DNA of 64,000 nucleotides from Symsagittifera roscoffensis (lineage: Eukaryota; Xenacoelomorpha; Acoela; Convolutidae), in NCBI RefSeq assembly GCF_963678635.1, contig NC_087065.1, positions 37,475,888 to 37,539,887 of the forward strand, written 5' to 3'. The notes under the pieces are model-generated. The model did not search any database. It was not told where the DNA came from and saw only the letters and a list, made by a program, of their open reading frames with translations. The translations under genes and the position numbers were made by a program. The number at the start of each line of letters is the position of its first letter. Within the stretch, counting starts at the first letter, position 1. Shown in pieces: positions 47,405-59,100 of the stretch.

Positions 47405-50400
47405 TGATTTCTAAAATTTTCTGAAGTTGATTCCCAATTTTTTTTCCAAATCCCTGGTAATTTTTAACTTTAATTCGAATCCAGAATGAAAGAGCTTTAA
47501 TATGATATATCACTAATCACCGATGATTATTTGTGGTAGCTGTTTTTACGTGGAAACAAAAAAAAACAGAAACAGAAAACTGAAATGTGACATTTTGATT
47601 AAATGTCATGACTTTGTACTTTTATAATCTGAGGGCGTACTGCTGAACTCTCATGAAATTGGCATTATGCTGATTTTTAATCAAACTATTTGTTGATATT
47701 TGATTTTAAAAAATATTTTGACACAAATAATACCAACATTAAGACCAGTTGGTTGATTTTGCAAGAAAATTTATTAATATTAGTGTTTTGACATCTTAAC
47801 AACCATCGGCATCCCGCACGAACCTAACATGTATTTGAAGAACTTATCGGGGCTGTATATGTAAATGGTAGTCTAAAACACTATCCGATTTTTTTTTCAA
47901 AATTCTTTTTTTTTCAAAATTCTCAAGTTTCATTCGAATCCAGACTGAAAGGGCTTTAATATGATATATCACAAATCTCTTTTCGATGATTATTTGTGGT
48001 AGCTGTTTTTACGTGGAAAACAAAAAAAACAGAAACAGAAAACTTGAATGTGACATTTAGATTAAATGTCATGACTTTGAACTTTGATAATCTGAGGGCG
48101 CACTGCTGAACTCTTTTGAATTTGAGATTATGCATTATTATTAATTAAACTATTTGTTGATATTTGATTTAAAAATATTTTGACACAAAATTATACCATC
48201 AACATTGAGACCAGTTGGTTGGTTTTGCAAGAAAATATATTAATTTTAGAGTGTTTTGACATGTTAACAACCATCGGCACCCCGCACGAACCTAACATGT
48301 ATTTGAAGAACTTATCGGGGCTGTATATGTAAATGGTAGTCTAAAACACTATCCGATTTTTTTTTCAAAATTCTTTTTTTTCAAAATTCTCAAGTTTTAT
48401 TCGAATCCAGACTGAAAGGGCTTTAATATGATATATCACAAATCTCTTTTCGATGATTATTTGTGGTAGCTGTTTTAACGTGGAAAACAAAAAAAACAGA
48501 AACAGAAAACTTGAATGTGACATTTAGATTAATTGTCATGACTTTGAACTTTGATAATCTGAGGGCGCACTGCTTAACTCTTTTGAATTTGAGATTATGC
48601 TATATTATTAATCAAACTATTTGTTGATATTTGATTTAAAAATATTTTGACACAAAATTATACCATCAACATTGAGACCAGTTGGTTGATTTTGCAAGAA
48701 AATTTATTAATAATAGTGTTTTGACATCTTAACAACCATCGGCACCCCGCACGAACCTAACATGTATTTGAAGAACTTATCGGGGCTGTATATGTAAATG
48801 GTAGTCTAAAACACTATCCGATTTTTTTTTTCAAAATTCTTTTTCTTCAAAATTCTCAAGTTTCATTCGAATCCAGAATGAAAGAGCTTTAATATGATAT
48901 ATCACTAATCACCGATGATTATTTGTGGTAGCTGTTTTTACGTGGAAACAAAAAAAAACAGAAACAGAAAACTGAAATGTGACATTTTGACTAAATGTCA
49001 TGACTTTGTACTTTTATAATCTGAGGGCGTACTGCTGAACTCTCATGAAATTGGCATTATGCTGTATTTTTAATCAAACTATTTGTTGATATTTGATTTT
49101 AAAAAATTTTTTGACACAAATTATACCATCAACATTAAGACCAGTTGGTTGATTTTGCAAGAAAATTTATTAATATTAGTTTTTTGACATCTTAACAACC
49201 ATCGGCACCCCGCACGAACCTAACATGTATTTGAAGAACTTATCGGGGCTGTATATGTAAATGGTAGTCTAAAACACTATCCGATTTTTTTTTCAAAATT
49301 TTTTTTTTCAAAATTCTCAAGTTTCATTCGAATCCAGACTGAAAGGGCTTCAAAATTCTTTTTTTTTTTCAAAATTCTCAAGTTTCATTCGAATCCAGAC
49401 TGAAAGGGCTTTAATATGATATATCACAAATCTCTTTTCGATGATTATTTGTGGTAGCTGTTTTTACGTGGAAAACAAAAAAAACAGAAACAGAAAACTT
49501 GAATGTGACATTTAGATTAAATGTCATGACTTTGAACTTTGATAATCTGAGGGCGCACTGCTGAACTCTTTTGAATTTGAGATTATGCTATATTATTAAT
49601 CAAACTATTTGTTGATATTTGATTTAAAAATATTTTGACACAAAATTATACCATCAACATTGAGACCAGTTGGTTGGTTTTGCAAGAAAATATATTAATT
49701 TTAGAGTGTTTTGACATGTTAACAACCATCGGCACCCCGCACGAACCTAACATGTATTTGAAGAACTTATCGGGGCTGTATATGTAAATGGTAGTCTAAA
49801 ACACTATCCGATTTTTTTTTCAAAATTCTTTTTTTTTTCAAAATTCTCAAGTTTCACTCGAATCCAGAATGAAAGAGCTTTAATATGATATATCACTAAT
49901 CACCGATGATTATTTGTGGTAGCTGTTTTTACGTGGAAACAAAAAAAAACAGAAACAGAAAACTGAAATGTGACATTTTGACTAAATGTCATGACTTTGT
50001 ACTTTTATAATCTGAGGGCGTACTGCTGAACTCTCATGAAATTGGCATTATGCTGTATTTTTAATCAAACTATTTGTTGATATTTGATTTTAAAAAATTT
50101 TTTGACACAAATTATACCATCAACATTAAGACCAGTTGGTTGATTTTGCAAGAAAATTTATTAATATTAGTTTTTTGACATCTTAACAACCATCGGCACC
50201 CCGCACGAACCTAACATGTATTTGAAGAACTTATCGGGGCTGTATATGTAAATGGTAGTCTAAAACACTATCCGATTTTTTTTTCAAAATTTTTTTTTTT
50301 CAAAATTCTCAAGTTTCATTCGAATCCAGACTGAAAGGGCTTTAATATGATATATCACAAATCTCTTTTCGATGATTATTTGTGGTAGCTGTTTTTACGT

Positions 50401-52590
50401 GGAAAACAAAAAAAACAGAAACAGAAAACTTGAATGTGACATTTAGATTAAATGTCATGACTTTGAACTTTGATAATCTGAGGGCGCACTGCTGAACTCT
50501 TTTGAATTTGAGATTATGCTATATTATTAATCAAACTATTTGTTGATATTTGATTTAAAAATATTTTGACACAAAATTATACCATCAACATTGAGACCAG
50601 TTGGTTGGTTTTGCAAGAAAATATATTAATTTTAGAGTGTTTTGACATGTTAACAACCATCGGCACCCCGCACGAACCTAACATGTATTTGAAGAACTTA
50701 TCGGGGCTGTATATGTAAATGGTAGTCTAAAACACTATCCGATTTTTTTTTCAAAATTCTTTTTTTTTTCAAAATTCTCAAGTTTCACTCGAATCCAGAC
50801 TGAAAGGGCTTTAATATGATATATCACAAATCTCTTTTCGATGATTATTTGTGGTAGCTGTTTTTACGTGGAAAACAAAAAAAAACAGAAACAGAAAACT
50901 TGAATGTGACATTTAGATTAAATGTCATGACTTTGAACTTTGATAATCTGAGGGCGCACTGCTGAACTCTTTTGAATTTGAGATAATGCTATATTATTAA
51001 TCAAACTATTTGTTGATATTTGATTTTAAAATATTTTGACACAAAATTATACCATCAACATTGAGACCAGTTGGTTGATTTTGCAAGAAAATTTATTAAT
51101 ATTAGTGTTTTGACATCTTAACAACCATCAGCACCCCGCACGAACCTAACATGTATTTGAAGAACTTATCGGGGCTGTATATGTAAATGGTAGTCTAAAA
51201 CACTATCCGATTTTTTTTTCAAAATTCTTTTTTTTCAAAATTCTCAAGTTTCATTCGAATCCAGAATGAAAGAGCTTTAATATGATATATCACTAATCAC
51301 CGATGATTATTTGTGGTAGCTGTTTTTACGTGGAAACAAAAAAAAACAGAAACAGAAAACTGAAATGTGACATTTTGATTAAATGTCATGACTTTGTACT
51401 TTTATAATCTGAGGGCGTACTGCTGAACTCTCATGAAATTGGCATTATGCTGTATTTTTAATCAAACTATTTGTTGATATTTGATTTTAAAAAATATTTT
51501 GACACAAATTATACCATCATTATTAAGACCAGTTGGTTGATTTTGCAAGAAAATTTATTAATATTAGTGTTTTGACATCTTAACAACCATCGGCACCCCG
51601 CACGAACCTAACATGTATTTGGAGAACTTATCGGGGCTGTATATGTAAATGGTAGTCTAAAACACTATCCGATTTTTTTTTTCAAAATTCTTTTTTTTCA
51701 AAATTCTCAAGTTTCATTCGAATCCAGACTGAAAGGGCTTTAATATGATATATCACAAATCTCTTTTCGATGATTATTTGTGGTAGCTGTTTTTACGTGG
51801 AAAACAAAAAAAACAGAACAGAAAACTTGAATGTGACATTTAGATTAAATGTCATGACTTTGAACTTTGATAATCTGAGGGCGCACTGCTGAACTCTTTT
51901 GAATTTGAGATTATGCTATATTATTAATCAAACTATTTGTTGATATTTGATTTAAAAATATTTTGACACAAAATTATACCATCAACATTGAGACCAGTTG
52001 GTTGGTTTTGCAAGAAAATATATTAATTTTAGAGTGTTTTGACATGTTAACAACCATCGGCACCCCGCACGAACCTAACATGTATTTGAAGAACTTATCG
52101 GGGCTGTATATGTAAATGGTAGTCTAAAACACTATCCGATTTTTTTTTCAAAATTCTTTTTTTTCAAAATTCTCAAGTTTCATTCGAATCCAGACTGAAA
52201 GGGCTTTAATATGATATATCACAAATCTCTTTTCGATGATTATTTGTGGTAGCTGTTTTTACGTGGAAACAGAAAACTGAAATGTGACATTTTGATTAAA
52301 TGTCATGACTTTGTACTTTTATAATCTGAGGGCGTACTGCTGAACTCTCATGAAATTGGCATTATGCTGTATTTTTAATCAAACTATTTGTTGATATTTG
52401 ATTTTAAAAAATATTTTGACACAAATTATACCATCATTATTAAGACCAGTTGGTTGATTTTGCAAGAAAATTTATTAATATTAGTGTTTTGACATCTTAA
52501 CAACCCTCGGCACCCCGCACGAACCTAACATGTATTTGAAGAACTTATCGGGCCTGTATATATAAATGGTATTCTAAAGCACTATCCGAT
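47405..52590. repeat. Array B: 11 copies of a ~465-bp satellite with two alternating subtypes
   Basis: 'cccgcacgaacc' recurs at 47813, 48281, 48746, 49208, 49736, 50199, 50667, 51135, 51597, 52064 and 52514; most steps are 462-468 bp. Subtype I units read 'ccagaatgaaagagc...cactaatcaccgatg...gtacttttataatc'. Subtype II units read 'ccagactgaaagggc...cacaaatctcttttcg...gaactttgataatc'. The order is I, II, II, I, II, I, II, II, I, II, then a II/I hybrid. A 528-bp step reflects a ~65-bp partial duplication at ~49310-49380. No coding capacity. Confidence 0.93.
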
Positions 52591-52699
52591 AAAAAACACA
52601 CCCGAATACAAAGTTCATCCCCATTTTTCAAATGGTCGGAACAAAAAACCGATCTGCTATAAAAAAAAAAGTGGAGGTGTAAAGGTTTGCAGTTCGTCG

Positions 52700-52919
52700 T
52701 GCTCTTTTCGACTTTCCCTCACATTTCAAATTTTCTTTTTTCTCAGATGTGTTCAGTGTGTCTGCGGCTAAACGCGCGATATTACGATGTAAGATACAAG
52801 GAGCAAATCTGTTCTTAATTGATTTGTTCACCACGCAAAATTTTATTACATAATGACAACGTTAAAATAGTAATCCAAAACTGAAATTGAAATGTGGAGT
52901 GGGGGAGTGGAAAAGAGCC
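52700..52919. mobile_element. 220-bp hAT-like MITE between arrays B and C
   Basis: Ends TGCTCTTTTCGACTTTCCC and GTGGAAAAGAGCC are inverted repeats matching the element at 9678-9890. Flanks GTTCGTCG (52692-52699) and GTTCGTCA (52920-52927) are an 8-bp duplication with one mismatch. The interior shares several blocks with the first copy. Non-coding. Confidence 0.78.
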
Positions 52920-52927
52920 GTTCGTCA

Positions 52928-53150
52928 ATATGCTGGACAAATCTATGCTTTTTTTAAACGAATTTATCTATGATGCTCAACCCTTTAGCGAGCAACTTAT
53001 TTGAGCGCTGTGAATTAATTCAATTTAGGGTGTTACAAATAATGATTCAAGTTTGAATTTCTGAAAGGTAGTTGGTTTTAATAATACAGGTTTTTTAGGA
53101 ATTGATTCCTCTTAGATTCAAATTCTATGTTTCCTTCCGAGCTACGTTAT
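52928..53150. other. Short unique spacer before array C
   Basis: No feature is recognised. Array C begins abruptly at 'gaatttgatt' (53151). Confidence 0.4.
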
Positions 53151-56100
53151 GAATTTGATTTTCTATGTAGGCATATTTTTGTGTTTCCGTTCATTGAAAT
53201 TCTATCAAAAATGTAAACCTTCGTTTCGTTGTGCGGAAGTAACACCGGTTTGATTTTTTCGATTTTCTATTTAGTCTATCTATTATATATTTAAATGCGT
53301 TCTTCACTATATCGCCATGTTTAAGTTTTTCAATGTATGGTTTTTGCAGGCTTAACAAAAAGGATTTTTGCACGTTTAAACTATATCGTATATTGCAATG
53401 ATTAAGATTCTTTTTCGATTTTCCAAGTGAAATTCAGTGTTTATTTCACCAAGCTTGAAGTTAGCAACCGAATAGTGCGATGCTGTCAGGGTTTTCCTAG
53501 GTGTTGCGATTCTGGCCTCCATATATGAATCAACAAATCCTTTTATTTGACGAGAAAAGGCAATTCAATTTAATTTTTTTAAAAAAGTTATAAGTTCTTA
53601 ACCTGAAGTTGGGTGCTGTCAGGGTACTCTTAGGAGCTGCGAATCTTGCCTCCAAATATGACTGCTCAAATCCTTGTAGTTTTCGAGACACGACGTTTTT
53701 TATGATTTTTTTCAAAATTTTCAAAAAAAATAAGATTTTAAAAAATTCCAAAATTTGAAGATCTCAATACTATTGTTGGAAACTGTGATGGTAATCTCAG
53801 GATTTGCAAATCTTGCCTCTGCGTATGACTGCTGAAATCCTTGTAGTTTTCGAGATATGCCTTTTTTTATGGTTTTTCAAAATTTTTCAAAGAATTTATT
53901 ATAAAAATTTTTCAAACTTGTCGTTCCCATCTCTAAAGTAGTGCTCTGTCAGGGTACTCTCAGGAGTTGCGATTTTTTCTCCAAATATGATTGCTCAAAT
54001 CCTTGTAATTTTCGAGATCTGACGTTTTTCAAAAGTTTTCAAAAAACTTAGGTTTGAACAAATTCCAAAACTTTGAAGAGCTAAATCCTGTCGATGGAAT
54101 TTGTGAGGGTACTCTCAGGGGTTGCGAATCTTGCCTCTGATTATGACTGCTGAAATTGTTGCAGTTTTCGAAATATGACGTTTCTTAGGATTTTTTCAAA
54201 ATTTTTCAAATAACTTAGATATAAAAAAAATTTCAGAAAATTCGAAGTTCACATCTTTAAAGTGAGGCTCTGTCAGGACACTCTCAGGAGTTGCGATCTT
54301 TGCCTCCAATTCTGACTACAGAAAATCTTGTAGTTTTTCAAATTTTACGGTTTTGTGATTTTTTCAAAAAATTTTAGAAAACTAACCTTAATTTTTTTCT
54401 TAAAAATTGGAAGTTCCCAAGGGTTGCGAAAAATTGGAGGTCTTAAAAATTGCAGTATTCTCAGGTTCTCAGGGGTTGCGAATCTTGCCTTCAAAAATTG
54501 TGCGCAAATCTTGTTATTTTTCCAGATATGACGTTTTGTCTGTTTTTTTTATTTAACTTTTTTTTTTAAAACTTAGGTTTGAAGTTTTTTAAAATTTGAA
54601 TTTCCCAACGCTGTAGTTGGGTACTGTTAGAGTATTCTCAGGAGTTGCAAATCTTGCGGCCAAATGCGACTGCTTAAATGCTTTTAGTTTCCGAGATTTG
54701 GAATTTGTAGTTCATTTTAAATTTTTTCAAAGAACGTCACAAAATTTCATGGTTTTTCAAAATTTTAATTAAAAAACGTGTAATTAGGAACCCTGTAATT
54801 CGATGCTGTTAGAGTATACTCGAAGGATGCAGATCTAATTTCTAATATAAGTGGCTTTTTTGAGTCTTTAAAATTTCGAATCACCGGAGGTGCGTTACAC
54901 GCTAGTTAACTTGAAATTCATTTGCAAATTGAAAGCAAAGTACGCTCGCTAACAACTGAAGTTTCAATGGCGTAAAAAAACACGTACACAACTTTTATAG
55001 TGCCGATTTGAATTTTATAATGTCTTGCAGATTACGTTTATCAGCAAAGGGCCAAACAACAAAGATCCTTGAAATTCAACGCGTTTTAGAGATATATGTT
55101 TTTTGATGAATTTGATTTTCTTTGTAGGCATATTTTTGTGTTTCCGTTCATTGAAACTCTATCAAAAATGTAAACCTTCGTTTCGTTGTGCGGAAGTAAC
55201 ACCGGTTTGATTTTTTCGATTTTCTATTTAGTCTATCTATTATATATTTAAATGCGTTCTTCACTATATCGCCATGTTTAAGTTTTTCAATGTATGGTTT
55301 TTGCAGGCTTAACAAAAAGGATTTTTGCACGTTTAAACTATATCGTATATTGCAATGATTAAGATTCTTTTTCGATTTTCCAAGTGAAATTCAGTGTTTA
55401 TTTCACCAAGCTTGAAGTTAGCAACCGAATAGTGCGATGCTGTCAGGGTTTTCCTAGGTGTTGCGATTCTGGCCTCCATATATGAATCAACAAATCCTTT
55501 TATTTGACGAGAAAAGGCAATTCAATTTAATTTTTTTAAAAAAGTTATAAGTTCTTAACCTGAAGTTGGGTGCTGTCAGGGTACTCTTAGGAGCTGCGAA
55601 TCTTGCCTCCAAATATGACTGCTCAAATCCTTGTAGTTTTCGAGACACGACGTTTTTTATGATTTTTTTCAAAATTTTCAAAAAAAATAAGATTTTAAAA
55701 AATTCCAAAATTTGAAGATCTCAATACTATTGTTGGAAACTGTGATGGTAATCTCAGGATTTGCAAATCTTGCCTCTGCGTATGACTGCTGAAATCCTTG
55801 TAGTTTTCGAGATATGCCTTTTTTTATGGTTTTTCAAAATTTTTCAAAGAATTTATTATAAAAATTTTTCAAACTTGTCGTTCCCATCTCTAAAGTAGTG
55901 CTCTGTCAGGGTACTCTCAGGAGTTGCGATTTTTTCTCCAAATATGATTGCTCAAATCCTTGTAATTTTCGAGATCTGACGTTTTTCAAAAGTTTTCAAA
56001 AAACTTAGGTTTGAACAAATTCCAAAACTTTGAAGAGCTAAATCCTGTCGATGGAATTTGTGAGGGTACTCTCAGGGGTTGCGAATCTTGCCTCTGATTA

Positions 56101-59100
56101 TGACTGCTGAAATTGTTGCAGTTTTCGAAATATGACGTTTCTTAGGATTTTTTCAAAATTTTTCAAATAACTTAGATATAAAAAAAATTTCAGAAAATTC
56201 GAAGTTCACATCTTTAAAGTGAGGCTCTGTCAGGACACTCTCAGGAGTTGCGATCTTTGCCTCCAATTCTGACTACAGAAAATCTTGTAGTTTTTCAAAT
56301 TTTACGGTTTTGTGATTTTTTCAAAAAATTTTAGAAAACTAACCTTAATTTTTTTCTTAAAAATTGGAAGTTCCCAAGAGTTGCGAAAAATTGGAGGTCT
56401 TAAAAATTGCAGTATTCTCAGGTTCTCAGGGGTTGCGAATCTTGCCTTCAAAAATTGTGCGCAAATCTTGTTATTTTTCCAGATATGACGTTTTGTCTGT
56501 TTTTTTTATTTAACTTTTTTTTTTAAAACTTAGGTTTGAAGTTTTTTAAAATTTGAATTTCCCAACGCTGTAGTTGGGTACTGTAAGAGTATTCTCAGGA
56601 GTTGCAAATCTTGCGGCCAAATGCGACTGCTTAAATGCTTTTAGTTTCCGAGATTTGGAATTTGTAGTTCATTTTAAATTTTTTCAAAGAACGTCACAAA
56701 ATTTCATGGTTTTTCAAAATTTTAATTAAAAAACGTGTAATTAGGAACCCTGTAATTGGATGCTGTTAGAGTATACTCGAAGGATGCAGATCTAATTTCT
56801 AATATAAGTGGCTTTTTTGAGTTTTTAAAATTTCGAATCACCGGAGGTGCGTTACACGCTAGTTAACTTGAAATTCATTTGCAAATTGAAAGCAAAGTAC
56901 GCTCGCTAACAACTGAAGTTTCAATGGCGTAAAAAAACACGTACACAACTTTTATAGTGCCGATTTGAATTTTATAATGTCTTGCAGATTACGTTTATCA
57001 GCAAAGGGCCAAACAACAAAGATCCTTGAAATTCAACGCGTTTTAGAGATATATGTTTTTTGATGAATTTGATTTTCTTTGTAGGCATATTTTTGTGTTT
57101 CCGTTCATTGAAACTCTATCAAAAATGTAAACCTTCGTTTCGTTGTGCGGAAGTAACACCGGTTTGATTTTTTCGATTTTCTATTTAGTCTATCTATTAT
57201 ATATTTAAATGCGTTCTTCACTATATCGCCATGTTTAAGTTTTTCAATGTATGGTTTTTGCAGGCTTAACAAAAAGGATTTTTGCACGTTTAAACTATAT
57301 CGTATATTGCAATGATTAAGATTCTTTTTCGATTTTCCAAGTGAAATTCAGTGTTTATTTCACCAAGCTTGAAGTTAGCAACCGAATAGTGCGATGCTGT
57401 CAGGGTTTTCCTAGGTGTTGCGATTCTGGCCTCCATATATGAATCAACAAATCCTTTTATTTGACGAGAAAAGGCAATTCAATTTAATTTTTTTAAAAAA
57501 GTTATAAGTTCTTAACCTGAAGTTGGGTGCTGTCAGGGTACTCTTAGGAGCTGCGAATCTTGCCTCCAAATATGACTGCTCAAATCCTTGTAGTTTTCGA
57601 GACACGACGTTTTTTATGATTTTTTCAAAATTTTCAAAAAAAAATAAGATTTTAAAAAATTCCAAAATTTGAAGATCTCAATACTATTGTTGGAAACTGT
57701 GATGGTAATCTCAGGATTTGCAAATCTTGCCTCTGCGTATGACTGCTGAAATCCTTGTAGTTTTCGAGATATGCCTTTTTTTATGGTTTTTCAAAATTTT
57801 TCAAAGAATTTAGTATAAAAATTTTTCAAACTTGTCGTTCCCATCTCTAAATTAGTGCTCTGTCAGGGTACTCTCAGGAGTTGCGATTTTTTCTCCAAAT
57901 ATGATTGCTCAAATCCTTGTAATTTTCGAGATCTGACGTTTTTCAAAAGTTTTCAAAAAACTTAGGTTTGAACAAATTCCAAAACTTTGAAGAGCTAAAT
58001 CCTGTCGATGGAATTTGTGAGGGTACTCTCAGGGGTTGCGAATCTTGCCTCTGATTATGACTGCTGAAATTGTTGCAGTTTTCGAAATATGACGTTTCTT
58101 AGGATTTTTTCAAAATTTTTCAAATAACTTAGATATAAAAAAAATTTCAGAAAATTCGAAGTTCACATCTTTAAAGTGAGGCTCTGTCAGGACACTCTCA
58201 GGAGTTGCGATCTGTGCCTCCAATTCTGACTACAGAAAATCTTGTAGTTTTTCAAATTTTACGGTTTTGTGATTTTTTCAAAAAATTTTAGAAAACTAAC
58301 CTTAATTTTTTTCTTAAAAATTGGAAGTTCCCAAGGGTTGCGAAAAATTGGAGGTCTTAAAAATTGCAGTATTCTCAGGTTCTCAGGGGTTGCGAATCTT
58401 GCCTTCAAAAATTGTGCGCAAATCTTGTTATTTTTCCAGATATGACGTTTTGTCTGTTTTTTTTTATTTAACTTTTTTTTTTAAAACTTAGGTTTGAAGT
58501 TTTTTAAAATTTGAATTTCCCAACGCTGTAGTTGGGTACTGTTAGAGTATTCTCAGGAGTTGCAAATCTTGCGGCCAAATGCGACTGCTTAAATGCTTTT
58601 AGTTTCCGAGATTTGGAATTTGTAGTTCATTTTAAATTTTTTCAAAGAACGTCACAAAATTTCATGGTTTTTCAAAATTTTAATTAAAAAACGTGTAATT
58701 AGGAACCCTGTAATTCGATGCTGTTAGAGTATACTCGAAGGATGCAGATCTAATTTCTAATATAAGTGGCTTTTTTGAGTTTTTAAAATTTCGAATCACC
58801 GGAGGTGCGTTACACGCTAGTTAACTTGAAATTCATTTGCAAATTGAAAGCAAAGTACGCTCGCTAACAACTGAAGTTTCAATGGCGTAAAAAAACACGT
58901 ACACAACTTTTATAGTGCCGATTTGAATTTTATAATGTCTTGCAGATTACGTTTATCAGCAAAGGGCCAAACAACAAAGATCCTTGAAATTCAACGCGTT
59001 TTAGAGATATATGTTTTTTGATGAATTTGATTTTCTTTGTAGGCATATTTTTGTGTTTCCGTTCATTGAAACTCTATCAAAAATGTAAACCTTCGTTTCG

